This document shows, in pieces, positions 11,043 through 22,143 of a stretch of DNA of 64,000 nucleotides. Source of the stretch: Siphonodentalium dalli (Eukaryota > Mollusca > Scaphopoda > Gadilida > Siphonodentaliidae); the NCBI GenBank assembly GCA_032622095.1, contig CP136063.1, positions 177,425,956 through 177,489,955 of the forward strand. The letters run 5' to 3'. Under the pieces are notes generated by a model, which saw only the letters and a list, made by a program, of their open reading frames with translations, was not told where the DNA came from and searched no databases. The position numbers were made by a program, and so were the translations under genes. The number at the start of each line of letters is the position of its first letter. Within the stretch, counting starts at the first letter, position 1.

Positions 11043-11059
11043 ACCGCCGAAGCCAGTAC
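10944..11059 (-). ncRNA. U6 spliceosomal snRNA, variant or pseudogene
   Basis: The minus strand reads GTACTGGCTTCGGCGGTACA, then ATATACTAAAATTGGAACGA, the ACAGAGA box, the AGC triad (GATTAGCATGG), the internal stem-loop and the conserved TGACACGCAAATTCGTGAAG. It ends with an eight-T run on the minus strand (complement of 10944-10951), a possible Pol III terminator. Compared with human U6, the 5' stem carries a paired G-C to A-U change. One G is inserted in the internal stem-loop (CCTGGCGCATGG instead of CCTGCGCAAGG). I see no convincing TATA box or PSE upstream (positions above 11059), so it may be a retropseudogene. It is antisense in intron 2 of the host gene. Confidence 0.85.
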
Positions 11060-11348
11060 TTTCGAGTAACTATTCTGACATTTTGTAGACACGTCCGTAT
11101 CATTGTTAACCTCCGAGTCCAATTCAACTAGAGTTGACATATTTTAAAATTAGAATTACAGGGAGAAGATAATGAAGATTTACCAGGCTGCAATTGGAAA
11201 TATTATTTGATCAACTGCTGATATTAGCAAGCCTAGAGATCATTTTGCAGGATACACACAATTCCATAGTTTCTAGCTATTTTCTGATTAATCTGTCATT
11301 CACCTCAGCATTATTTCATACCACTTTTATTAGTCTACTTGAGGAACT

Positions 11349-12825
11349 TATGGGCGGCCATTTGATCTAAAGTACGTCAAATAAAAACCAAAAGACGTTA
11401 ATTAATACTCAATAAGTCAATTCCAACTCAATAGAAGTCAAATGGAAATTAATATACTATACGTGAAATGTAAATAATATAGTCGTCACATGTAAATTAA
11501 AATGTACATGAAATGTAAATAGTAGACGTGAAATGTAAACTAATAGACTTGAAATGTAAATAATAGACATTAAATTTAAATTAATAGCCGTGAAATGTAA
11601 ATAATAGACGTCAAATGTAAATTAATAGACGTGAAATGCAAATAATAGACATCAAATGTAAATTAATAGACGTGAAATGTAAATCATAGACGTGCAATGT
11701 AAATTAATAGACGTGAAATGTATATTAACAGAAATCCTTTTAAAATTAACAGACGTCAACTGTAAATCAATATAGGCCGAATTACATCCAATATAAGTCA
11801 ATTCACTCTGAACATTTTAAAATCAATATATATATTTCTCAACATTTAACAGACAATGGGAAAGAACTATATCGTAGATGATACATTAATAGAAATCTTT
11901 GCCAATAGAAGTGAAAGTAATTTTAAGAGACGTCGCTTGAGGGTGCGTTAATATAATATAGGGAGATATAACTCTATATCAATTATGAACAAGCTCTCAC
12001 GGCGTCGAAATTGTAGTTATGTAAACTGATGCCAATGATGGTAACGTCACTCTACTCAAAACTAAAGTACATATATACAATAAGTTTGGATGGATCATTG
12101 ATAAATATTAAAAAAGAAATGTACAGGGGTGGCGGAAGATAAGAAGTTGGTGGGGCACTTTATTTTTATCTTCCGCCACCAATTTACATTTCTTTGTAAT
12201 ATTTATCAACGCTCCATCCAAACTTATTGTTTCTCTGTACTTTATGTTTTGCGTAACGTAACGTTATCATCACTGGCATCAGTTTGCAATTTCGACGTTA
12301 TGAAAGCTTGTTCATAAATTATATAGAGTTATCTCTTGCTATATTATATTGAACGCACTATCTGTTAACTGTTGAGAAATACGTATATTGATTTTAAAAT
12401 GACATGTTCTGAGTGAATTGACTAATATTGGATGTAATTGGGCCTTTATTTGATTCACAGTTGACGTCGGTTAATTTTAAAAGGACTTCTGTTAATTTAT
12501 ATTTCACGTCTATTAATTTACATTTCACGTCTATTGTTTACATTTGACGTATAATATTTACATTTCACGTCAATTATTTACATTTGACTTCTATTAATTT
12601 ACATTTGACGTCAATTAATTTCCATTTGACGTCTATTAATTTCCATTTGACGTATATTGTTTACATTTGACGTCTATTAATTTCCATTTGACGTCTGTTA
12701 TTTACATTTCACGTCTATCAATTTCCATTTGACTTCTATTACTCTGGAATTGATTTATTGAGTATTAGTTAACGCCTACTGATTTTTATTTGACGTATTT
12801 TTTTTAGACCAAATGGCCGCCCATA
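11349..12825. mobile_element. fold-back element with internal ~20-bp repeats
   Basis: The termini TATGGGCGGCCATTTG (11349) and its reverse complement (ending 12825) bound two arms of roughly 700 bp that are reverse complements over their length. Each arm carries a run of units such as AATAGACGTGAAATGTAAAT (left) or its complement (right). The centre at about 12120-12190 is itself a tight palindrome built on GGTGGCGGAAGATAA. No long open frame exists; the 62-codon frame at 12129 straddles the centre. The structure resembles Foldback/Galileo-type elements. No clear target duplication was found. Confidence 0.8.
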
Positions 12826-13084
12826 GCAACAACTATCACACTAAATGATAAGCAGTTACAATACCCAGACTTGGATACATTAGATGTTGTGGTAGTAACA
12901 TATATAGTCATCTGAGCTTATATATATGAAAACAATTCACCCATTGACTCGATGCACTGCTGACAGTGTTTGTCTACAGCCATTGCTAGTCACATTAACG
13001 TTTGAGAGTGCTCGATCTTTTTACATGTACATGCACAGTGATATAGGCTTACATGTCTCAGTTACACCAAGACAAGTATTTACT

Positions 13085-13549
13085 ATATGTGACCAGCCAT
13101 ATCAAATCCAGTCGTAAGTCGGGATTTTTTACCCTGTGCCAATGCATTCTCTTATATATGCGAGTCGACCATAGGTCGCCTCGCATATATAAGAGAATGC
13201 ATTGGCCTAACAATTTTTTACAATTTTAATAATTTTGTCTTGTATTCTTTAACAATTTTATAATTTCACCCATACAGAGCCCCAGACAAACATGAGCAGA
13301 CGACACTCTTCTATATGCTTCTATATATGTGTGGGGCTCCCTGCAGGGTAATGGATGTTTTTTATTTTATGTCCTAAAAATTGTAAGAAACATTTATTTA
13401 AAAAAAATGATAAAAAATTGTTAGGCCAATGCATTCTCTTATATATGCGAGGCGACCTATGGTCGACTCGCATATATAAGAGAATGCATTGGCACAGGGT
13501 AAAAAAAAATCCCGACTTACGACTGGATTTGATATGGCGGGTCACATAT
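13085..13549. mobile_element. 465-bp palindromic element with hairpins in each arm
   Basis: Outer arms begin ATATGTGACC and continue through GCCATATCAAATCCAGTCG to CCAATGCATTCTCTTATATA, mirrored at the right end. Each arm additionally contains its own inverted repeat (TATATGCGAG...CTCGCATATA), making a palindrome of palindromes. The centre holds unrelated AT-rich sequence and a GAGCCCC/GGGGCTC pair. It lies about 150 bp upstream of the last exon of the host gene. Confidence 0.75.
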
Positions 13550-13702
13550 TTAATTCAGTTTTACATTTCTCGAAGCCCTTTGTAATTATGTTTACACGAC
13601 TGCTTATTTACTAGATTGTTGAGGTTTCCACACTGACCTCCAGTTTATTTTTACTTACCATATTGTAAAATGAGCCAAGTTTTTATTTTTCTGCATATTC
13701 AG

Positions 13703-13912
13703 GTTCTCGTTGTCTATCGACATGCTGTCAGCTACTGGATGGTGAGCAACGGTGACTACATGACCGCTTTGTCAACGTCCACCGCCACGTCTATCCCGAC
13801 CATTCATTTTGCTGAAGGTGTGGCCTGGGACGATAAAGGATCCGGATTTTACCTAATTCAAGAAGGTCACAACCCACCACTTTATTATCACCAGCGCACA
13901 ACTTTCAAATAA
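13703..13912 (+). CDS. secreted beta-propeller-like protein, last exon
   Basis: This exon begins after the acceptor CTGCATATTCAG (13691-13702) in phase 0, matching the exon ending at 10240, and encodes 69 residues to a TAA at 13910-13912. The join reads ISPSGQE|VLVVYRHAVSYW. It continues with a repeated-blade pattern ending in HFAEGVAWDDKGSGFYLIQE. In the bacterial relatives the C-terminus similarly carries an 'EG(I/V)A(Y/W)' blade and an 'SEG' ending, as I recall them. Total visible coding length is about 266 residues, close to a whole propeller domain without its signal peptide. The stop codon is embedded in a polyadenylation signal. Confidence 0.75.
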   Translation, partial: VLVVYRHAVSYWMVSNGDYMTALSTSTATSIPTIHFAEGVAWDDKGSGFYLIQEGHNPPLYYHQRTTFK

Positions 13913-13913
13913 A
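13908..13913 (+). promoter_or_regulatory. AATAAA polyadenylation signal overlapping the stop codon
   Basis: AATAAA spans the TAA stop of the host gene, which would allow a very short 3' UTR. No other canonical AATAAA lies within the next 100 bases, but a distal signal is possible. Positions 13914-14089 hold nothing else recognised. Confidence 0.45.
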
Positions 13914-14089
13914 ACTTCCTTAGGAATTCAATGTATTTAATGTTTTTTTTTATATCCCGCCATTTCCTTCTTAATTGTCATATAAATCAACTCCTTGCGA
14001 TATATAATATATCTTCTATCATACTTCTATGATAATTACTGTACAATGAGTAGGCCTATACATCACCACTGCATCCGGCTATATAAGGT

Positions 14090-14878
14090 GTAAATGTCAA
14101 TAGCAGTGGGGCGGCAACCTTAAAGCTGGTACGCCCCAGGAGTCCGTCTTAAGTCCGTTACCTTTCTTAATATACTTCAGCGACATACCCAACAATCCAC
14201 TACACAACAAAATATCACAATTCGCCGATGATCTGGGCCTTTGGACCACAGGGGGGGGGGGGGGGCAAACGCTGGAATTCAGATTACAAAAACAACTCAA
14301 CGACCTGGAAGGGTGGTGCTCCAAATGTCATCAAACTGAACGCCAAACAAAAAACGCAATTAATCCTCTTTATCAGAAAACATACTAAATACAAACTTAA
14401 ATTGTCCATCTATGGAGAAACTTTCGAACAAACCCAGGAGGCAACTCTCCTGGGCATAACTCTTGACCAAAAACTATCTTTCCATACTCACATTAAAAAC
14501 ATCTCAACCAGGGCCTACCAAAGAATTGGGCTATTAAGGATGCCCAGAGGCGCATCATGGGGACTCAATCCAGAAACCCTAATTAAGCTATATAAGCAAT
14601 TTATATGACCAATCATGGAATATGGGGCCATTATAACAGCCGACCTACCCAAATCTACACTCAATAAACTGCAAGTAATACAAAACAAAACATTAAGAAT
14701 GGCACTCCAAGAAAATACACGAACCCCCATCAGGACATTACATAATACAGCCGACATACCCCCAATTTACGTTAGACTACAACCCAAAGCGGCAAACAGT
14801 CTAATCAGACTACAAGGCAGCACCCTAATCGACGAACTAGAACTCAGGAAAACACTACTGACCAAAAACAAAACATAA
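14090..14878 (+). pseudogene. Jockey-like non-LTR reverse transcriptase fragment, disrupted
   Basis: Homology starts at AGTPQESVLSPLPFLIY (reverse transcriptase motif 4 region), followed by SDIPNN and ISQFADDLGLW with the catalytic FADD pair at about 14219-14235. A 15-base G run (14251-14265) follows, then LEFRLQKQLNDLEGWC. Around 14310-14330 the frame shifts, and homology continues as ATLLGITLDQKLSFHTHI and RIGLLRM to an in-frame TGA at 14606-14608, after which PIMEYGAIITADLPK resumes in the same frame. The fingers and endonuclease are absent. This differs from the other LINEs here: it lacks the C-terminal zinc motif and has the GI-LD...H--I pattern of Jockey-type elements. It is clearly non-functional. 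Confidence 0.85.
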
Positions 14879-16899
14879 AAACCGGGCCGGCGAGTTCAGG
14901 GATGGTTCTGTGCTATGCCGGAATAATCCCCCTCAATCGTCACACCAACACTTGCCTAATTTAATAAACACTTTCCATTCAACAAATAAACAAATTGACT
15001 GATCTCATAAGAACTTAATAAGCACGCGATGTCGATCAGGTTACTAACACAGTCCGGCCACACGGATAGTAAGTCTAATAATCAAATTCTCTTCCAGCTA
15101 CACACGGAACAACACCCCAAACAATAATTATCAATTATGCTTAAAATGGCTCTTTGGTGCGTATTGACCATCGGCAGGCGAACACAGTTGATTGCCCACG
15201 CCCCCCTGCAGTAATGCAAGTCCTCAATAAAGTCCAATGCTAGAACTCAGTATAAACAACCCATCTTGTACTAACCCATTTCATGCAAAATCCGCTATAT
15301 CGACCTCCTAACAAGACTAACAATAATATCAAAACCTAGGGTAGCGGGCTCAGGCCCTAGATGGCTCCTTGGGCGCTGATAAATGTCCTCGGGCGGCATA
15401 GACACGCTTGTCGTGACCGTAGTATAAGCCATTGAGTAATTATCTCCATCAAACAACCAACTCACCTGCTAACCTTGTGAAATCATTACACAGAACAACC
15501 AGTTCAAAAACCTGAACACAAAACACGACTAACACCAATATAAATATATAGGTTAGCGGGCTCACGCCCTAGATGGCTCCTTGGGGGCTGATGAATGTCA
15601 CCGGGCGGCATAGATACGCTTGTCGTGGCCGTAGTATAAGCTACCGAATAATTATCTCTTTCAAAACTACTAACAACTACATGTACAAATTTGCAAATAC
15701 ACGCTTTCACCCGCGCCCGTGCTTATGGGAGGACGGGTGGGACATACTAATCATAAACACTACTTGGCACGCCAAACCTTCAGAGACACAGCAACCAACA
15801 CAGTCTGGCCTCAGCTGCTTCCTCATCCGCGACTGCACTACACAACCAGGTCAACGGGTTCTGACACTCGCACAGGAGTGGAAGGCGGGCATTGCACCTT
15901 CAATAGTTGATGAGCCCCAACCGACCTAAGCCAACCGACTGGCATTGCACCCTCTTCCTAGAGTTGAGCCCGTAGTACAAGCCCGGAATACAACAGACTA
16001 AGGCAACTGGAGTCAATGCAAGCACTAAATAGGACAATAAGTACAACTATTCACAACTCATAACAATATATATATATATCAACGCACACAGAGAAATCAA
16101 GGTAAGTCTTCTCCGCCGGTCCTGGTTTGGAATGGGGGTGGGGCTTTGCTTCTTGGTTTGGTGGCATTCACCCCATGCACATTAGGCAAACACCTACTGT
16201 GCATGGGTATATATCAATCTCACAAACCCTACAAACGCTCTTCAGCGGAATTACGGCATTCAAGCGTGGGTTGTAGGAGAGGGCCGACGGCCCTTTCAAA
16301 TCTTCCCGGGTATCATCCCCAAACTCCAAACTTTCTTTCGGGCAGTGGGACGGCGATTGCTCCTGTTGGTTACCAATTAGTCTGAAGGAAACAGGGCAGC
16401 GGTGGTCACGTTAACGCCGAACGGACGATACTCTGTTAAATTACTGCTAATATGTATATCGATTATCTTTGAACCTGAGTATGGACGAATGTTATTTTTT
16501 ATTGAAAAATAGAGCAATAATTGCCAGTAAAAGTCAAGTTTTTTATATATATTAGGATTCTTGGTAGTAACTATCCATATGGGGCACTCTTTGATACTTT
16601 GCTGGATGGGCGTGTATCCCATTTATATAATGGACACTTTTTCCGGCTCTTTACTTACGCTTTAGATCTGAAAAATTAAGCAAGTGTGTAAGTCATACCA
16701 GGAAATAATGAAATTCCTATAGCAGTTTATGATATGTCTATAGCATCAATAGTTTTTGTTATGACATATCTATAGCATTTTTTCGTTTGAAGATTTCAGT
16801 CTTTTCCCCAATTTTGACGTTTAGCATATGATGATACAAATAATGTAGTAGGTGACCGTGACCACGCCAAGGCTACACACTATATATTAATCTCAATTT
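14879..16899. other. possible LINE 3' region with a 212-bp spaced direct duplication
   Basis: Two copies of a roughly 110-bp block (GCCCTAGATGGCTCCTTGGG through GGCATAGA(C/T)ACGCTTGTCG) lie at about 15340-15445 and 15552-15660. The region down to a TA-rich tract at 16066-16080 is less AT-rich than its surroundings and could be the untranslated 3' end of the Jockey-like element. Short frames (up to 118 codons) show no domains. From 16100 to 16899 I see nothing assignable. Confidence 0.4.
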
Positions 16900-17420
16900 G
16901 AATTTTGAAGGAAAGAATCATTTAATCCGAGAGCCTGTTGGGTTCTATTAGCACAATTGCATACGAAAGGTTTGATGCCCCAGATTTGTTACACCCCAGG
17001 AACGTTCATAGAAATAGGATTTCTTAAATTCCGCATTCCTGGCGTTTAGGGGCCAGAGACCCCACAAAAACCAAAAAAATTACTTCTAATTCCACTTTTG
17101 AGTACAAAGCTGATTTTTATATTACTAGTGATCCAGCAATCACGGACCAATAATACACAATTTCTGAAACGAAATTTCCTGGTGTTTTCATTTCAGAAGG
17201 GGTTTTTTGATAGTACCCCCAAAACCCCAAAAAATTTCTTCTATTTGCACTTTCGAGTACAAAGCTGATTTTTGTATTAATAGTGCTCTAGACATCACTG
17301 ATCGATGATACACAACTTCTGAAACGAAATTCCCTGGCGTTTTCATTTCAGAAGGGGTTTTCGAATGTACCCCAAAAAACCTAAAAATTTACTTTTATTT
17401 ACACATACTGTCGAATACAA
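16900..17420 (+). repeat. ~155-bp tandem repeat family, forward copy
   Basis: Units contain TTCTGAAACGAAATT(T/C)CCTGG, TTTCATTTCAGAAGGGG and CACTTTCGAGTACAAAGCTG, recurring at 155-bp spacing (17162 and 17317). A reverse-complement copy is at about 21560-21895. Between 17421 and 17954 nothing further is recognised. Confidence 0.7.
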
Positions 17421-17954
17421 AGCACAATTTTGAGGTGAACCCGAAATAAATTTTTAATAAGCTGTTTTTGGTGTCAATTCTGTAAATATACAAATCTACT
17501 GACCACAAACGTTTCCTAACTGCTAAATATGACAAAACAGCCCAAATTTCCGCGCATTACAGGGAGAAAAAAATTCGTTATTTTTGGGTGAAAAAATGCA
17601 GAGAAACATGTAAGAAAATGAAAATATAAATTTTAGTCCGGGAACCAGGTCGGTCAACGTGCACACACCCACAAGGATTAAAATTCATTAATTTTTTTAT
17701 TGTAAGGACATATGCCTGTCATTTCATGCATAATTTGACTGGAAAAAAAATACAAAATGGAGGACAAAATGGCAATCGGAAGTAGTAACAAGAGCATTTT
17801 ATGGTAATTTCACCATAGGTGCCAGTTGCGCCACCTTACATGATGTCCAATCCTAATCCGATAATAGTAAGTCATAACCCGAGTTTTCAAAAATGACGAC
17901 GAAAATGGCAATCGGAAATCAACAATTGAAGTGCTTTTTTAATTTTTTAATTTT

Positions 17955-19350
17955 AAGTGTCCCAAACCACCTAACGAGTGTACCAAACAATATACTGAGT
18001 CACCTACTTAGTATCCAAAACCAATCTATGAGTATCTCAATCCATACGTCTGGTGCCCCAAATTCAAATATTGTCCCGAGTAATACATCGTAAATAATCC
18101 ACCCAACGAGTTTCTCAAACCACCAAGTAGTGCCCCAAACCATATGCAAATGGTTCCCAACCCACACAGATGGTCCCCCGTGCCATGCATCTGGTGTCCA
18201 AGCCCACACAGTGAGTGTCACAAGCCATCTAAATTCACCCAATTATTGTCGCAACCCTGCAACGATTGTTCCAAACCACAGTGCATGTTAGTGCCCCAAA
18301 CAATGCATCTGGCGTTCCAAACTACCAAAACCGAGCGTCCCTAACCATCCAGAGAGTGTTCGAAAGGAACAGAGTGTCCAATATACACCAACACTAGTGT
18401 CCCAGGCCATCCGATGAGAGTTCTGTGTCATACAACAGATGTCCCAAACCACCAACTGTCGTATATATCCATTCAACGGCCCAATCAGTGAACTAATCGA
18501 CAAATGAGAACTCATTCTACCGCTCGTGTGTCCCATATCCACATCTAGTGTCAAAACCCACCCAATTGGTGTCTCAAACCATCCAATGGGTGGCACAAAC
18601 AATTAAGTAGTGCCCCATACCATATGTACCTGATTCCCGACCAGCAAATATAGTCCCCAAAACCATGCATCTGGTGTCCCAACCCACACAATGAGTATCA
18701 CAAGCCACCCAAGGAGTGTCTCAATTCACCCGATTGTCGCATCCCATGCAACGATTGTTCCAAACCACAGTGCATGGTAGTGCCCCAAACAATGCAACTG
18801 GTGTTCCAAACCACATAGGTTTGGTCCCAAACCACATAGGTTTTGTCCCAAACTACCAAAATGAGCCCCCATAACCATCCAACGAGTGCTCCAAATCTTA
18901 CGAGTGGGTCAATCCATCCAATGATTGCCCCAAACCACACAATACGTGTCCCAAACCACCCAGCGAGTGTTCGAAAGGAAAAGAGTGTCCAATATGCACC
19001 CAATACCTCACAACTAGAGTCCCACGTCATCCGGGGAAAGTCCTATGTCATATAACAGGTGTCCCAAACAACCCAAGGTCGTCTCAATCCATTAAATGGC
19101 ACAATCGGTGAACAAATCGACAAATTAGTGTCCCATTCCGCCATATCGATGTCGAGTGTCCAAAACCACTCAATTGGTGTCTCAAACCATGCAATGGGTG
19201 TCTCAAACCACCCAGCGAGTGACCCAAACCATAAAACTATAGTATCACAAATCAGCCATTGAGTTCCCAATCCATCCAAATGATGTCACAGACCATCTAT
19301 TAACTTAACTTGCATCTCAATACATCCAAACAAGTGTAAAATAAACAACC
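17955..19350 (+). repeat. degenerate ~21-bp minisatellite, forward block
   Basis: The block is built of units like GTGTCCCAAACCACCCAACGA, about 20-22 bp each, with considerable divergence. A higher-order period of roughly 480 bp is visible, since the run from the 'AAACCATATGCAAATGG' unit near 18130 is repeated near 18610 with its unit order preserved. Because the unit is close to 21 bp, reading frames persist on both strands and give heptad-like Trp-rich peptides. These are not genes. Confidence 0.85.
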
Positions 19351-19434
19351 TCCACCGAGTATTTAACCCTTTCATGATGGGTGCTGTACTGATATAGCAT
19401 TAATGATCCTGTACTCCAATAGGGAGTCTTGCAT

Positions 19435-19565
19435 ACATATGAGAATTCCGTGGCTTACATGGCCAAGGTAAGTATCGTTAGGCAAATGCATTTTCTTATA
19501 AATGCGATGCGCCCTATGGCACATGGTTTTTGCAAAATTTCAAGAAGCTACAGTCATTAAAGGGT
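19435..19565 (+). repeat. dispersed repeat, copy 2 (TTAGGC-AATG family)
   Basis: The copy has GGCTTACATGGCCAAGG followed by GTTAGGCAAATGCATTTTC, like the copy at 768-930. It sits exactly in the spacer between the two opposite-strand minisatellite blocks. Confidence 0.6.
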
Positions 19566-19570
19566 TAAGA

Positions 19571-20250
19571 CCATCAAACGAATGTTCCAAACCATCCAAT
19601 GGGTTTACAAACCAATAAACACTCGCTGGGTTGTTTGAGATATTCGATGAATGATTTTGTATAATAGTTGGGACAATCGTTCGATGGTGTGGGACATTCT
19701 GCATGGGTGGTATCAGACACCAGTTGGATGTTTTAGACACTCCTGGTCCTGCTGCATGGTTTGATGCAATCGTCATGTTGCATGGGACGGCCATTGGATG
19801 GGTATGAACACTCATTGATTGGTTTGCATTGGACACGCATGTGATGGTCTGGGGTTCTCAATTGACGGTTTGAGATGCTCGTTGTGAGGTTTGGGACACC
19901 ACGTGCATGATTTGGGACATTATCTGGATGGTACTGGTATATGTTGTCAATGGTTGGATGGTTTGGATTACTCATTAGGGCGTGTTTGGACACCATTTGG
20001 ATGGTTTGCGACACTAGTTGGGTCGATTGGGATGCGTATTGGGTGGTTCGGGGCACTGGTTGGCAAATTGGCGATACCCTTTCTATGGACTGGGTTGGTA
20101 TACTATATTAATTAAGATGGTGGTTTGAGACCGCCGATGTATGGACTTAAGCTCCTTAGATGACTTGGGACACTCGTTAAGTGGTTTTGGACACTCAATG
20201 GATATGTTTGGATACAAGTTGCTTTTAACACTCATCTCATGGCATATAGG
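19571..20250 (-). repeat. degenerate ~21-bp minisatellite, reverse block
   Basis: The same unit as 17955-19350 appears here as its reverse complement (for example TGGTTTGGGACACTCGTT-type units). The two blocks therefore form one inverted arrangement with a spacer of about 220 bp. Confidence 0.8.
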
Positions 20251-21370
20251 ACTATTGGCTATAAATTAATTCGATATGAGAAAATTTAGTTACAATTTAA
20301 ATCAATGAAAATATTAATTTGTTTTATTTTCGATGCCATGGAAACAGTCTGGTGAACTTTAGCCAAACGTGCCCAATTTTACTGCTGTCGGTCGCCATTT
20401 TGTCCCTATTTTGGTTATTAATGGCCTCGTTTCTGCTAAAATGGTCGTCAATGGTTCATATCTGCCATCTTATTGGTATTCAGTATTCAATACCCTTGTG
20501 AGTTCAATTCCCTTCTGGGCATTAAAATAATAATAGATATTTCTTCGAAATTGTGTTTTAAATCTATTTTAATTTGATGGACACTGAAGGGCCAAATCCA
20601 CATGTAATGATATGGCTCACTATTATCAGATATCGATTTAGCATGGTATATATTTTGTTTCTTAAAAAATATGGAAACTATCTGGCAAAATGTAGCGAAA
20701 TTTGCCCAATTTGACCACTTCCGGACACCATTTTGTACGCTATTTTGGATTTTATAATGACAACAATAATAATTTGTTTTTGTTGCATATTTATGCCATC
20801 TTGTAACATAGATTTAAATTTCATTGAAGTTTATATTCCACAAGGAACTAAATATCTGACAATAAAGCCATACAGGTAAATAGGACTTTTTTTCAAAGAA
20901 CTCTAGAAAATTTCCCCCAAAGCGGATTTAGAAAATGTTGTTCTCCCAATTCTGCCCGATAAAACGACTCACACAATTACATATTGTATATTTTCCTATG
21001 TTTTATCGCTTATATGAGAACTATGAATGAAATGCCACGTGTTACTGCACTATTGATTCTGATCAAGAATCATACAGATCTTAGCTTCAGGGCTTCTACA
21101 ACGAAATTCCGATAAACTTGCCAGGTAAATTTGACAGCGTGTGAACGTACGGGGTCCATAACTTTTTATTATTGCATAACTTTCTACACCATTTTTAATT
21201 AATTCGCCGGGTGATTTCGTTTTTTTTTACCATTTGGTCTGTGAACAATGATGATAGTGGAGATAGTATTAAGAAAAATATCATCTGTGCGTATGGCAGT
21301 GCAAATATAACTATTTTTTTTTCGGGTTTTGTTTGGGTACTTAATTCAAACCCACCATCTCCTTCTTAAC
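20251..21370. other. AT-rich DNA with a duplicated ~100-bp segment
   Basis: The segment around ATGGAAACAGTCTGG...GCCCAATTTTACTG...CATTTTGTCC at about 20330-20410 recurs in diverged form at about 20670-20750. No gene was recognised. Pieces such as CCATTTTGT belong to the 'NNAAGATGGCG'-type motifs scattered across the window. Confidence 0.45.
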
Positions 21371-21473
21371 GCAGATCCCCATAACAAAAATTACCCTACC
21401 CCCAATAATACTTACTCCTATATAAATTAGTATTATTGGGGTATAGGGTAAATTTTTGTTCTGGTGGCCTGTG
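21371..21473. mobile_element. short hairpin MITE, diverged copy
   Basis: The arms contain AACAAAAATTACCCTACCCC and the mirrored GGGTAAATTTTTGTTC. It is a diverged relative of the well-preserved copy at 41057-41153, with the outer arms eroded (CCCCATAAC against GTTCTGGTGG). Confidence 0.65.
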
Positions 21474-21559
21474 CTTCTTAATGGAAAACTTCAAAGAATT
21501 TCGTTTCTTAAACGAGTTTTTTTTTATGACCAGCGATAGCAGGATATCTATTGAAGAAA

Positions 21560-21895
21560 AAAAATCAAGTTTGTCTTCGACAATATGTGCAAATAAAAGT
21601 AAATTTTCAGGTTTTTGGGGGTGCTTTCAAAAACCCATTCTGAATGAAAACGCCAGTGAATTTAGTTTCAGAAATTGTGTATTATTGATCAGTGATGACT
21701 AGAGCACTATTAATATGAAAATCATCTTTGTACTCGAAAGTGCAAATAGAAGTCAATTTGGGGTTTTGTGGGGTACTTTCAAAACCCCCCTTCTGAAATG
21801 AAAACGCCAGGAAATTGTGTATTGTTGATAAGTAATTACTGGAGCACTATTAATATAAAAATCAGCTTTGTACTCAAAAGTGCAAATTAAAAAAA
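21560..21895 (-). repeat. ~155-bp tandem repeat family, reverse copy
   Basis: It is the reverse complement of the units at 16900-17420, recognised by CAGCTTTGTACTC(G/A)AAAGTGC and CCCCTTCTGAAATGAAAACG. From 21896 to 22143 no gene is visible. Confidence 0.65.
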
Positions 21896-22143
21896 AAAAT
21901 TAAGAATATATATAAAAGACTCCATCTGAAATAAAGAATAACAAACTTAAGTTGGAATAATACAATACGGCATTTTGCCTTTTAAAATAAAAAATATATA
22001 TATCACTGACGGAGGTCACGCGGCGCACACAACAGCCTTCTCACTTCTTCTCACGACCGAGACCATTGTCAGTATACACAAGAAAACTAAGATGCATGCA
22101 TCAGTTCGGCCGTGAACTATCTACCATAGAATTGTTGTAGCTA

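Noticed and set aside
18000-20115. Trp/Gly- and Pro-rich proteins encoded on both strands
   Set aside because: The ~21-bp minisatellite explains the heptad-like peptides. No start context, splice signals or non-repeat sequence support a gene.
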